Source of the DNA: Owenia fusiformis
Lineage: Eukaryota > Annelida > Polychaeta > Sabellida > Oweniidae
Direction of reading: 5' to 3'
Assembly: GCA_903813345.2 (NCBI GenBank)
Contig: CAIIXF020000012.1
Location: forward strand, 27,974,184-28,038,183
DNA length: 64,000 nucleotides
The translations under genes and the position numbers were made by a program. Below the pieces are notes generated by a model that did no database searches, was not told where the DNA came from, and worked only from the letters and a program-made list of their open reading frames with translations. Positions 52,683-64,000 of the stretch are shown here, piece by piece (the first letter of the stretch is position 1; every line of letters begins with the position of its first letter).

Positions 52683-55206
52683 TAGCCTTGCCCAAGTCGC
52701 ACAGCGAAAAATGATACAATATCCTGCCTGGATATTTGCGAAATATTATAGTGATATGGAACGTATCCTTAAGAATCCGTGACAAATACTCTAAGTATCG
52801 CGATTTTGGAGATTCACGGATATTAGTGAGAGACGGAACACTGGTATCCTGAAATATCCATAGTTCTGGATACTACTGATATACATCACGTCTTTTCGCG
52901 TATTCTTAGGGGTATGACTAATATATGATTCGAATACTCACAAATATAGCTGAATATTCAACAATTTTCCGGGATATTTAGGGATACAGTTCGTAATATT
53001 TTTTGGGATATTCACGAATACGGTCGGGATTGCAAGGAGATTTTCGTTCATATTACCTAACAAACTAAACACGAAATGACGCATTTAAATACGTACAGTT
53101 TATTATCTCATCAATACAAATGAGATGTACGATAGGTGTAAGCATTAAAACATCTGATCACAAGGATGTATAACAATGACCACATCGATGTACTTAGGCT
53201 GTTCTGCTACTTTTACATCTCCTACTTGACGTCCTTCTTCACTTAGGAACTGATGTGGCTGCCATGCTGATCATTGTGTGTTCAATAATTTGAATTTCGA
53301 CTTGTAGGAAAATGCTCGATGTTTAAATTAGGGGCATTGATAACGTTGTAAGTTGTAACGATATTTCGTCTCAATTTATTGATAGCGCGCGGACGTCAGA
53401 GAGCAAACTTCCGGTTTGATTGCAATGTTTTAATGGCGACTAATATTTGTGTTTGTTACCTTATTTAAAAGCCATTTTCAGTGTCTACGAATATCGAAAT
53501 GTAGTAAACAAAAGTTTCCTAGTAAAGTTCATAAGATTCTCTACAAGATGAATTCACGTTTATATCTTGAAAGTACGACCGAAGCCAGATATAATGAGAA
53601 AACTACGAAATGTACAAGCTAAAATTCGACAGATTCACGGTATTATTGAAACAAATCAGTTGACATGAAGGAAATGTTGTTTCTACTTTAGTTGTTATAA
53701 ACGTTAATATACCCTCCATGCTTAGAAGCAAACTTTTCTTCGAAGCGCAGCTTATTGTCGATGAAATCGTTGATTGAATTTCCCAAACAAACACAAGTTG
53801 GAGTACCCAAAAATATCCTTTCGAGGATATTTCCGGATATTCGAAGTATCGGTGTCTATGTCTATGTCGATAATCTGCAAAAGGCTCATAAGCCCATATG
53901 AAGCAGATATATGATTTAACAGTAATAGAATTTGAAAAGAATATAACTTAAAACCTTAACATTTAAGAATAGATATATTTTAGACAATATCCCAGGAACT
54001 TTATTTAATATTATCTTCCATGCTTAGAAGCAAACTTATCTTCGAAGATCAGCTTATTGACGATGTAATCTTCGGTCATCATGAATTTCCTGTCTTTCAT
54101 ATGTCTGAATTTCCCAAACACAAGTTTTTCGATGGCAGCCATTTTGAGCAGTTAAGATATCACGAGGAGAATGTTGTTTCACTGCAGAAATTCATACAAG
54201 ATATTCCACATTCTATATGGCGAAACAAATGTTTCAATGACACTAAAATTGTTAATTGAACGTTATAATTTATGTACTAGCATAATTTCCAGGAATCAAT
54301 ATTCCGGATACTTAAAAAATTTTCTGGATACTAGGGTAGTCAACTATCCTGAAATATCCTTAATTCGGATATGTTGAAAGTTGGAAACTTGGAGTATCCA
54401 AAAATATCCCTTTGAGGATATTTCCGGATGTTCGAAGTATCGGTATATTTTAGGTTATTCAAGGATACCTCAAATATCCGGGATTTGCGATACGTACGGA
54501 AACTATAGGATATTACACCATTTTTCGCTGTGTCGGTCTCTTTTACTGATCTTGATTTCTATTATGACCGCCTTGTACCAAAGAGAAAGCCACGTGCTTT
54601 ACCGACAGTTTGTTGATGTCGGTAAAATTTGACCAATCAACGGCGGCCCTGTAGCGTTAGCTCATTATTATGCAGGGTCAAAAACAAGTACACTTTTCAC
54701 AGGGACTTTTCACGAACAAATCTTGCACGAAACTAAGCACAAATTCATCATGAAAATACAAATACAACATGACCCGCTACATTGGACTTGGTATTCGTGC
54801 ATTTTCATCGCGAAATCAGTTTTAAATCAACATTGAATCGCATTATTTGATTTATATTAATGAATCTCACCTTCGAATGTACGTTTAATTGCATAATGTA
54901 TTGTAACTCTAATGAAACACTCGATCAGATCATTGAATTTCAAGTTGTAGACGGGAAGTTTGTTTTGTTTATGCTGTTCAACCTGATAACGTTTTGATTG
55001 GTCATTCAGCCTGAAGTCACACGTCGTGTCCACGCGTATATCTGTTAATCAATAAGGTTTCGCGATACCCCTGATAACGTAGGTATTATGGAAATCTCGA
55101 AACCGTTGAATATCTCAGCATAATAACAGCGGAGATGTATTGGATTGTACAAGGCGGTAATAATTCAAGATCAGATAAGTAAAAAATACCGACTTGGGCA
55201 AGGCTA
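52683..55206. mobile_element. Mutator-like miniature element, split by a nested insertion
   Basis: Ends are TAGCCTTGCCCAAGTCG on both sides read inward. The 9-base string ATTAAGGAA flanks it (52674-52682 and 55207-55215). Nine-base target duplications are typical of the Mutator superfamily; that placement is inference. Without the nested element (52700-54532) the unit is about 690 bp with ~60-base inverted ends (CCGCCTTGTAC on both arms). A second copy begins at 63352 and is not interrupted. Confidence 0.85.
52700..54532. mobile_element. Nested 1,833-bp element with CACAG ends and 3-bp target duplication
   Basis: Terminal inverted repeats read CACAGCGAAAAATG inward, extending to about 25 bases ending in AATATCCT. 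The target TCG is duplicated (52697-52699 and 54533-54535). CAC-type ends with a 3-bp duplication fit the CACTA/EnSpm group (inference). The interior is rich in GGATATT/AATATCC motifs. It contains an internal direct duplication (CATGCTTAGAAGCAAACTT near 53719 and 54020; AGGATATTTCCGGAT near 53825 and 54415). A frame at 54020-54259 encodes 79 residues with no recognised domain; no transposase was seen. Confidence 0.88.
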
Positions 55207-55489
55207 ATTAAGGAACTGTGTTCAAGATATCCGCATGTTCAAAAACACAAAATTTATATTTTAGGCTATCCATATTTTGTCAGATATCTCCAATTCATAT
55301 TACAGGGAAAACATAATCATATTTCCGAAAAGAATTTACACTCGCTACTCAAAATTAGGCACGGACACAAGTACAGAGAATAGCCTAGTGAAGGCATCTA
55401 TCTAATGGTGGCTTTTCCAAATAGCTTTAAAATCTCGTTAAGGTCTCATAAATAATGAGATTTTAGGAGATCTGCATTTTTATGCACTA

Positions 55490-55893
55490 AAGACTAACAT
55501 TTTCTTCTATTTGAATTCTGTGTGTAATTTTCTATCAAAACAACTTAATTTTTGCACTGTTATTTACCTTTATTCAAATTCTAGCTATAGAGATTTTCAA
55601 GTTTTCTAAAAATGGTCGGGCTAAATACCCATTGACAAAGTGACATACATTGGTAATATAACAGGCTTTCGTCAATGTAACAAAAGCGAGGGGCTTAGTA
55701 TATGAATTACAGCTTCATTTACAAAACAAATTCCAAATCGAAGAAACTTATTAATACTAGGCTATATTTTCTAGCTTTGGGCCGAATTATAATCTGCAAC
55801 TTGACTTATTAGTAGGTTTAAATCGAGAAAGCAAAAAATCGTAACCAGGAAGTTCATCCATTTTATTACATTGACGTTCCGTCAAAGTAACTA
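55490..55893 (+). repeat. Dispersed repeat, copy 1 (uninterrupted)
   Basis: It contains AACAAATTCCAAAT...TATATTTTCTAGCTTTG and CAATGTAACAAAAGCGAGG. The same order occurs at about 57900-58172, where the second copy is interrupted by the 4.4-kb foldback element before its end at about 62600. The left boundary is approximate. Confidence 0.7.
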
Positions 55894-55914
55894 GTTGTGG
55901 AACAGTGATTATGT

Positions 55915-56040
55915 CATTCGGTATAACGCCTTTGGTTACAATGCGCGTCGGTACAATGCGCGTCGGTATAATGGGCTTCGGTATCGGGTTCAGTACAATA
56001 CGCGTCGGTATAATGGGTTTCGGTATAATGCGCGGACCCC
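55915..56040. repeat. Minisatellite of CGGTATAATGGGTTTCGG type
   Basis: About six degenerate units of CGCGTCGGTATAATG / GGGTTTCGGTATAATG. It is the reverse complement type of the array at 48880-48961. The overlapping open frames (65-70 codons) are products of the repeat. Confidence 0.8.
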
Positions 56041-56731
56041 AGAAAATGGGGCGTGTCCAAGTCTACCGATTGGGGAGGTTACCTTTTATTATAGATGAGG
56101 AATATTTTAGTTTTTGAAGATGAGAACTACACATGTAGACCTAAGAAATTCTTTGATTCTGTGAGTTTGAGTGCACTACCCCTTGCATATTATACATTAT
56201 TGTATTACTATCTAGTTCTAGCAAATGTATGTTTGGTCAAAACCGGTGAATATTTAGCGATATCCCACGCTCCCCGGGAATTTTCAAAGAATGTTTTGTT
56301 CAGTGTACATGTAAGTCAAAATGCCAGACGAGAAAAGATTTGAAGGAATGTCTCACGATGAAAACTTAAGATTAATTGAAAATGTACTCACAAGTAAAAC
56401 AAAAATCAGCTTAACGTTCGATTAGAGTTTTTGATGATTGGATAGAATAAACTTGGAACGATAAAGACTTGAAAATGTGAAAAACTTGAACTGAATACAA
56501 AATAATATCAATCTTTATAAAATGAAAAAAACAAGACTAGAAAGGGATCACTGCAGATCCCCGGGGCAGATCCATCCACGATGTTGAGTGCCATGGAATC
56601 AACAGTCAGTGATATGATAAAACGAATATTTCACTCTACTCATCGGTGAATACCCGTGACACTTTCACTAGATGGTATTCCACTAGTTCTCCGGACTTCG
56701 TATATCACTCCTGAAAGATGCACAGGTTCAC

Positions 56732-59700
56732 CTAAATAGAGTGAAATATTTGTTCAATATACTCCACATTAACATTACCTTCTCTTCCATGACCGGAGCT
56801 TAGACCATCAACAGCAATTACGGCATCTTTGTCCCAGAAGTTTGCAGCGACAGAGCAGTTAGGCTTCATCGAGTTCGTGCATTCTGGTAGCATAGTGGCC
56901 TCTTCATATTCCCTTGAGAAATTAGTAAGCTGATTCAACCCTGAAATAACCATAATTTCATCATCTCTGTAAAAATGTATTGTGAAAAGTGTATCCCTTG
57001 GATAGATGTTCAATGGGACCCCCTTTCTCCTGAACAACAGAGCGGAGCCTAGGGCAACTGGGCTATATTTTCAAGTGCCTCGATGCACTATTTCCCACAG
57101 CATACCCCACAATCTATAGTCACAAGCAGAAGAAGTGAGTCGCTCCCATAATTCTTTAGTATGTGTTTCCTTTGTATGTGTTGGACGTGGGAATTATGGG
57201 CTAATTAAGGCATGGGTTTATATAATAAAGTTACGTGATTGTTTAGGACAGGTGGGTGAAGAATAACCATTGACAAGATGACTTAATCAATAACGTAACC
57301 TGACTCAAATATAATACTTCGGGCTGGTTGAAATAGCTTAGCATATGTTGAGATATGAGAGATATTTAGTTCATTGAATTAACCGATCATTTGCAAATTA
57401 TGAGTTTCCTATAGTGTATACTGGACGAAACAAATCCAGTCAAATATCCCCGCTCCCGGGCACATGCAAATCAACTTCCTTACTCCCAAGACGAAATTCT
57501 CCGTCAATTCCTACACCTCGGGGCATTATTGCGTATAAAATTTCTTACCCTTCCCAGGGGGGCTCTCGCGAACAGTGAGGGGGCTCTCGCGAACATTTGA
57601 ATGGTACATAAGAAATGGTGCAGACATTAGGGTTAAATAGAACTCTGTTCAATTTCGGCATTACCGTTTTTCTGACATTGTTAGGCTTATTTATTGTGAA
57701 AATATGTGTGTATTCTGAGCAGAGATTTCTCTACAATGTAACAAAATGATTGAACTTGCTGGATACGACTTTTTGGTTTTCTCGATTTCAACCTACTTAT
57801 AAGTCAATTTGCGGATTGTCATTTGGCAGAAAGTTAACAATATAGTCTAGTTTTAAGAAATGCTCTCGGTTTGGAAATTGATTTTTAAATAAAGCGTTAA
57901 TTTATGCATTTAGACCATCGTTTTGTTACATTGACTTAAGTCGTCAAAGTAACATACATTGGTATAACAACAATGTAACAAAAGCGAGGGACTAAATTTA
58001 TGAACTGCAGCTTCTTTTACAAAACAAATTCCAAATAGAAGAAAATTAAAGCTAGACTATATTTTCTAGCTTTGTGCCAAATTACAATCTGCAACTTGAT
58101 TATTTTTATTGTAAGTAGGTTTAATTCGAGAGAACAAAAAACTCGTAACTAGGAAGTTCATTCATTTTGTTATAGTATAGTAGGAACAAGGGGTTCCCAT
58201 GCACCCATAAGGTGTGAATAAGTTACATACATTTTTGTAATCCCTAGGGTGTCTATTTAATGAATTCATTTGTTAACATTGCCAACTAATGTCCCATAGT
58301 ACTTTTATGGCGGCATTCAGTTACCATGGTTACGCATCTTTAGACATCTTACCTTGTTATCTTAAATCATTTGTAGCTCTGTCATTACTTGGTCTATAGA
58401 AATGATATTGGTACCAAATTGAACCTCGTTAAATTTTCAATAAATTTCTGTTATTCAATAATGCAAATTATCTAATTTGCATAAATTATGACGTCATCAA
58501 TCTATTTTTGGTTCAGAATTTCCAACTATAGCAACGTATCTATTAGAACTGAGGCCGTATGGCAAAATTTCTGAAAGGTTTTGTCCTTTATTCTATTAGT
58601 AGAAGGTATAAGCAACATAAAAGTGAAAACAGATTCAAAATTGAATCAGTATTACGAAAGTTATGTAACTTTCGAGGCAGCTATCGTGAATGTCATTATT
58701 TGACAATAATATACATACATGTACGTCTTACCTTGGAGTCTTGAATCAATGTAGCTTCGCCATTATTTGGTCTATAGAGATGATATTGGTATATGATTAA
58801 ACCTTATTAAATTTACTATATGGTTACAATATTCAGTTATGCAAATTAGCTAATTTGCATTAATTGTGACGTCATCAATCCATTTTTGGTTCAGAATATC
58901 CTAGTATAGCAACATATCTATTAGAACTGAGGCCGTATGACAGAATGTGTGCATAGTTTTGTCCCTTATTTGATGAGTGGAAGATATAAGCAACATTAAA
59001 GAGACAACATATCTTCAAAATTGGATCAGAATTAACAAAAGTATCCAGCTTTGGAGGCAGCTACTGTGAACGTCATTGTTTGACAATTATAAAAAGAATA
59101 TTAAATTAACAAAAAAGTAACAACCATAGTTGTTTCAATCTTATTGAGTAAAAATGTGCATGTATTGAACTGAACTTATAAGTATGTGGAAAGGTTACAT
59201 GTATTTTGACTATCATTCACAGGGGTCAAAACAGTTATCTCGACCCTGTATATTAAAGATCCAATTTTATAATTTACCATGCACTTTCAATGATTCATAT
59301 AAATAGTATGCATATAGTCTGATTTTCATCATATTCTTCATATTCTTGATTCTTAAAGTATCTGAAGTATAAAGCATGATTAGAAATGAAGATGATTCAT
59401 CATATGGTTTATGTAATATTTCTAACATTTCAGATGCTATGGTAACATCACTTGATAATGAGGTTTTTACATTTCATGTTCTTAATGAGTTAAAAGAAAG
59501 TTATTCTCTCTTTGCTTTAGAGATAAATAGTCACATGAATTTGATTAAAAAAATTATAACTTAATTTAACTCCCTCCTGACAGCCCCCATATTTGAAGAT
59601 TTTGCTGAAACCTGGCAAAATACATTAATTATTAGGTTCCAGAAGCCCCCAGAAGCTATACGATGGCCCCAAGAATCTATACAGGGGCCCCAAGTGGCCC

Positions 59701-62700
59701 CCAGAAGGTATACGATGGCCCCCAGGAGCTATACCGTGGCTCCTGAAACGAAGCTATACAGGAGCCCCAAAAAGCTACATGATGGCCCCAAGAATCTATA
59801 TGATGGCCCCCAATGGCTCCCAGAAGATGTGAAGGGCCCCCAGTAGCCCCTAGAAGCTATATGGTGGCCCCCAGTGGCCCTCAGAAGCTATATGATGGCC
59901 CCCAGAAGCTAATTAGTGGCCCCCAGGAGCTATATGGTGGCACCCAGAAGCTATACAGGGAACCCCAGTCGCCCCAAGAAGCTATACGATGGCCCCCAGA
60001 AGCTATACAGCAGCCCCCAGAATCTATATGATGGCCCCCAATGGCTCCCAGAAGCTATACAGGGCCCCCAGTAGCCCCTAGAAGCTATACGGTGGCCCCC
60101 AAAGCTATATGGTGGCCCATTGGGGGACACTGTATAGCTTCTGGAGGCCATCGTATAGCTTATGGGGGCTACCGTATAGTTTCTGCGGGCCCTTGCATAG
60201 CTTCTGGGGGCCATCGTATAGCATCTGGGAGCCACTGGGGGCCCCTGTATAGCTTCTGGGGACTACAGTACAGTTTCTGCAGGCCCTTGCATAGCTTCTG
60301 GGGGCCATCGTATAGCTTCTGGGAGCCACTGTGGGCCCCTGTATAGCTTCTGGGGGCCACTATATAGCTTTCGGGGCCACTGAGGGCCACCGTATAGCTT
60401 CTAGGGGCTACTGGGGGGCCCTTTATAGCTTCTGGGAGCCACTGTATAGCTCCTGGGGGCCACTAATTAGCTTTTGGAGGCCATCATATAGCCTATGAGG
60501 GCCACTGGGGGCCACCGTATAGCTTCTAGGGGCTACTTGGGGCCCTTCACATCTTCTGGGAGCCATTGGGGGCCATCATATAGATTCTTGGGGCCATCAT
60601 GTAGCTTTTTGGGGCTCCTGTATAGCTTCTGGGGGCCATCGTTTAGCTTCTTGGGGCCACTGGGGTCCCCTGTATAGCTTCTGGGAGCCACGGTATACTC
60701 CTGGGGGCCACTAATTAGCTTCTGGAGGCCATCATATAGCTTCCGAGGGCCACTGGGGGCCACCATATAGCTTCTGGAGACCATAGTATAGTTTTTGGGG
60801 GCCCTTGTATAGCTTCTGGGGGCCATAGTATAGCTTCTGGGGGCCCCATGTAGCTTCTGGGGGCCACCTTATAGCTTTTTGGGGCCACTTGGGGCCCCTG
60901 TATAGCTTCTGGGCGCCACCGTATAGCTCCTGGGGGCCACAGGGTTTCCTGTATAGCTTCTGGGAGCCACCGTATAGCTCCTGGGGGCCACTATTCAGCT
61001 TCTGGTGGCCAACATATAGCTCCTGGGGGCCACTATTCAGCTTCTTGGGGCCACTTGGGGCCCCTGTATAGATTCTTGGGGCCACTGGGGGCCATCATAT
61101 AGCTTCTGGGGGCTTCTGGAACCTAATAATTAATGTATTTTGCCAGGTTTCACCAAAATCTTCAAATATGGGGGCTGTCGGGGGGGGGGGGTTAAATTAA
61201 TTAAGTTATAATTTTTCTAAACAAATTCATGCGACTATTTATCTCTAAAGCAAAGGGAGAATAACTTCCTTTTAACTCATTAAGAACGTGAAATGTAAAA
61301 ACCTCATTATCAAGTGATGTTACCATAGCATCTGAAATGTTAAAAATATTACATAAACCATATGATGAATCATCTTCACTTTTAATCATGCTATATACTT
61401 CAGATGCTTTATGAATCAATAATATAAAGAATATGATGAAAATCAGACTATATGTATACTATTTATATGAATCATTGAAAGTGCATGGTAAATTATAAGA
61501 TTGGATCTTGAATATATAGGGTCGAGATAACCGTTTTGACCCCTGTGAATGATAGTCAAAATGCATGTAACCTTTCCACATACTTATTAGTTCAGTTCAA
61601 TACATGCACATTTTTACTCAATAAGATTGAAACAACTATGGTTGTTACTTTTTTTGTTAATTTAATGTTCTTTTTATAAACAATGACGTTCACAGTAGCT
61701 GCCTCCAAAGCTGGATAATTTTGTTAATTCTGATCCAATTTTGAAGATTTGTTGTCTCTTTAATGTTGCTTATATCTTCTACTCATCAAATAAGGGACAA
61801 AACTATGCACACATTCTGTCATACGGCCTCAGTTCTAATAGATATGTTGCTATACTACGATATTCTGAACAAAAAATGGATTGATGACGTGACAATTAAT
61901 GCAAATTAGCTAATTTGCATAACTTGATATTGTAACCATATAGTAAATTTAATAAGGTTTAATCAGATACCAATATCATCTCTTTAGACCAAATAATGGC
62001 GAAGCTACATTGATTCAAGACTCCAAGGTAAGACGTATGTATATTATTGTTAAATAATGACATTCACGATATCTGCCTTGAAAGTTACATAACTTTCGTA
62101 ATACTGATTCAATTTTGAATCTGTTTTCACTTTTATGTTGCGTATACCTTCTACTAATAGAATAAAGGACAAAACCTTTCAGAAATTTTGCCATACAGCC
62201 TCAGTTCTAATAGATACGTTGCTATAGTTGGAAATTCTGAACCAAAAATAGATTGATGACGTCATAATTTATGCAAATTAGATAATTTGCATAAATGAAT
62301 ATCAGAAATTTATTGGAAATTTAATGAGGTTTAATTTGGTACCAATATCATTTCTATAGACCAAATAATGACAGAGCTACAAATGATTTAAGATACCAAG
62401 GTAAGATGTCTAAAGATGCGTAACCATGGTAACTGAATGCCGCCATAAAAGTACTATGGGACATTATTTGGCAATGTTAACAAATGAATTCATTAAATAG
62501 ACACCCTAGGGATTACAGAAATGTATGTAACTTATTCACACCTTATGGGTGCATGGGAGCCCCTTGTTCCTACTATACTATTACTTTGACGGAACTTGTT
62601 AACGGCCATACCTCTACACGTAGCTCAGTGAAACAGCTCCAAGTGTTTATTAGAGTCCTATTTAGCTTATCATTACATGATAATGATACCGTGACCACAA

Positions 62701-63158
62701 GAATTCTGAGATAAATGAATCTGGAAAGAGCTGTACCACCAAAAAACTACCATTTTTCAGAAAAATGATTCTGCTCTACATAGCCTCAAAAATCACTCTG
62801 CCATCTCTAGAAATTCTGTTTCTAACCAAACTTGAATATGTTTTCTGATAGATAAGTATTTATTAATAAATCTCGATTCATTTATGATTTTACTCGATAG
62901 CTATGGCGCTGTACAGGACCAGAAAGGGAGAAAAAGCTTTTTATATAGGAAACCAAATTCCCGGCGTTATCCGCTAGCATCCCTACTCTGAACTATATTC
63001 AATTTTAACTTACAGATTCGTTCTCTTTTCGTAACATCCCATTCCCTTGGAAAACGCGGCACAGCTATCACCGTTTCTTCTGGAACTATAAAATCAATTA
63101 TCTGTGCTGATGCAACTCCAAACAAAAGTACCGCCAAAAGGAGCACTTGGTTCTTCAT
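56732..63158 (-). CDS. Small secreted protein of unknown family, two exons
   Basis: Exon 1 (63158-63014) starts at an ATG and encodes a clear signal peptide (MKNQVLLLAVLLFGVASA, cleavage before Q). It ends in a strong donor, ATCT|GTAAGT, in phase 1. The first downstream exon of matching phase that I find is 57048-56732, with acceptor CCTAG. It reads SALLFRRKGVPLNIYPRD, then FTIHFYRDDEIMVISGLNQL, and stops at 56732. Together they make 462 nt, 153 aa, with three cysteines in the mature part (one made by the splice junction). No domain is recognised. The ~6-kb intron contains the 4.4-kb foldback element. The join rests on phase and splice quality only; the two exons could belong to different genes. 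Confidence 0.45.
58173..62580. mobile_element. 4.4-kb foldback element with a minisatellite core
   Basis: Ends read TAGTATAGTAGGAACAAGGG inward on both sides; the first 50 bases differ at one position. The target TTA is duplicated (58170-58172 and 62581-62583). Two arms of about 1,470 bp are inverse complements. Each arm holds two tandem ~390-base modules marked by GGTCTATAGA, ATGCAAATTA..TAATTTGCAT, GACGTCATCAATC and AACTGAGGCCGTATG. The centre (59640-61110) is a minisatellite. No transposase was seen. It resembles foldback transposons in organisation; the superfamily is unassigned. Confidence 0.92.
59640..61110. repeat. Inverted minisatellite in the foldback core
   Basis: A unit of about 20-25 bases, CCCCCAGAAGCTATACGATGG in variants (shown truncated to CCCCCAGAAGCTATACGAT), runs in one orientation from 59640 to about 60118. 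It then flips to AGCTTCTGGGGGCCA-type units until 61110. The two blocks are unequal (about 480 and 990 bases), so the core expanded after the inversion formed. Several long open frames (up to 117 codons) on both strands are repeat artefacts. Confidence 0.92.
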
Positions 63159-63351
63159 TTCAGCTGTTTTCAGATTTCTCTTGTATCAGCTGATGCACTT
63201 TGATCGTTTTTATACCATATGTTATAATTTACCCTTGGTGTATTATCGAATCAAACGTTCTTACTGCATTCAAATCCCGCCTTGTATTACTTATCAACTG
63301 AGCTCCTAATAATATGCAAGTGTCTACTACTAGCCTAACAGAACAAATATG

Positions 63352-64000
63352 CCCAAGTCGGTCTCTTTTACTTATCTTGATTTCTATTATGACCGCCTTG
63401 TACCAAAGAGAAAGCCACGTGCTTTACCGACAGTTTGTTGATGTCGGTAGAATTTGACCAATCAACGACGGCCCTGTAGCGTTAGCTCATTATTATGCAA
63501 GGTCAAAAACAAGTACACTTTTCACTGGGACTTTTCACGAACAAATCTTGCACGAATCTGAGCACGAATTCATCATGAAAATACAACTATTTTATCAGAT
63601 AAATATCAATGAGAGTTTAGTGGATGCCGGGGCATCGATCGGATAACCAAAGGTGAGAAGATTTCAACAATAAACGTTGAAACGATCGCTGAACATGTAG
63701 GCTGAGATTCAATCACCGATCGACGACAACGAACATGACCCGCTACATTGGACTAGGTCTTCGTACAATTTCATCGCGAAATGAGTTTTAAATAAAACTT
63801 GAATCGCATGATTTAATTCATATTAATTACTCTTACCTTCCAATGTACATTTAATTACATAATATATTGTAACTCTAACGAAACACTCGATCAGATCTGA
63901 ATTTCAAGTCGTAGATGGGAAGTTTGTTTTGTTTATGCAGCTCAACCTGATAACGTTTTGATTGGTCATTCAGCCTGAAGTCACACGTAGTGTCCACGCG
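63352..64000 (+). mobile_element. Second copy of the Mutator-like miniature element, cut by the window end
   Basis: From GCCCAAGTCGGTCTC onward it matches 54533-55030 closely (CCGCCTTGTACCAAAGAG, CATGACCCGCTACATTGGAC). The outermost terminal bases differ (TATGCCC instead of CTTGCCC). It carries about 150 extra bases after 63587 that the first copy lacks. It shows the uninterrupted sequence AAGTCGGTCTC at the point where the nested element entered the first copy. Confidence 0.85.

Noticed and set aside
59813-61085. Many open frames of 60-117 codons on both strands
   Set aside because: They are translations of the minisatellite units (repeated GPQKLYGG-type peptides) with no signal or domain.

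Overview
The window is nuclear DNA of an invertebrate animal. It is AT-rich, its genes are broken into many short exons with GT-AG introns of a few hundred to a few thousand bases, and it is crowded with small non-autonomous DNA transposons. The gene families (an NRF-6-type acyltransferase, the CCX-type exchanger NCLX, a rhodopsin-class GPCR and a hemopexin-type matrix metalloproteinase) are metazoan. The phylum cannot be fixed from the sequence. A marine lophotrochozoan or other non-insect invertebrate is my guess.

Layout. (1) 1-1776: AT-rich flank with a truncated copy of a dispersed element. (2) 1777-13509, plus strand: a 16-exon NRF-6-like multi-pass membrane acyltransferase, 1,095 aa. 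(3) 15842-28246, minus strand: a 16-exon NCLX / SLC8B1-type Na+/Ca2+ exchanger, 675 aa, with two introns that look U12-type. An intronless GPCR gene (24618-25571, plus strand) lies inside its first coding intron. (4) 28247-32449: spacer with a palindromic TA-flanked element and a 105-bp tandem repeat. (5) 32450-38185, plus strand: an 11-exon secreted matrix metalloproteinase, 517 aa. (6) 39329-64000: a repeat-dominated half. It holds at least six inverted-repeat or foldback elements, several with readable target-site duplications and some nested in one another, a tRNA-derived SINE and several minisatellites. A small two-exon secreted protein of unknown family (56732-63158, minus strand) has a 4.4-kb foldback element in its intron.

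The coding models were built by reading splice sites by eye. Each complete model sums to a multiple of three with matching phases at every junction and family-specific motifs running across junctions, so I consider the exon structures of the three large genes reliable. The genes do not form a pathway; they are neighbours. The most notable observations are the two U12-like introns in one gene, the loss of the acyltransferase-3 histidine in the NRF-like protein, and the layered transposon insertions whose empty sites can be read in this same window.
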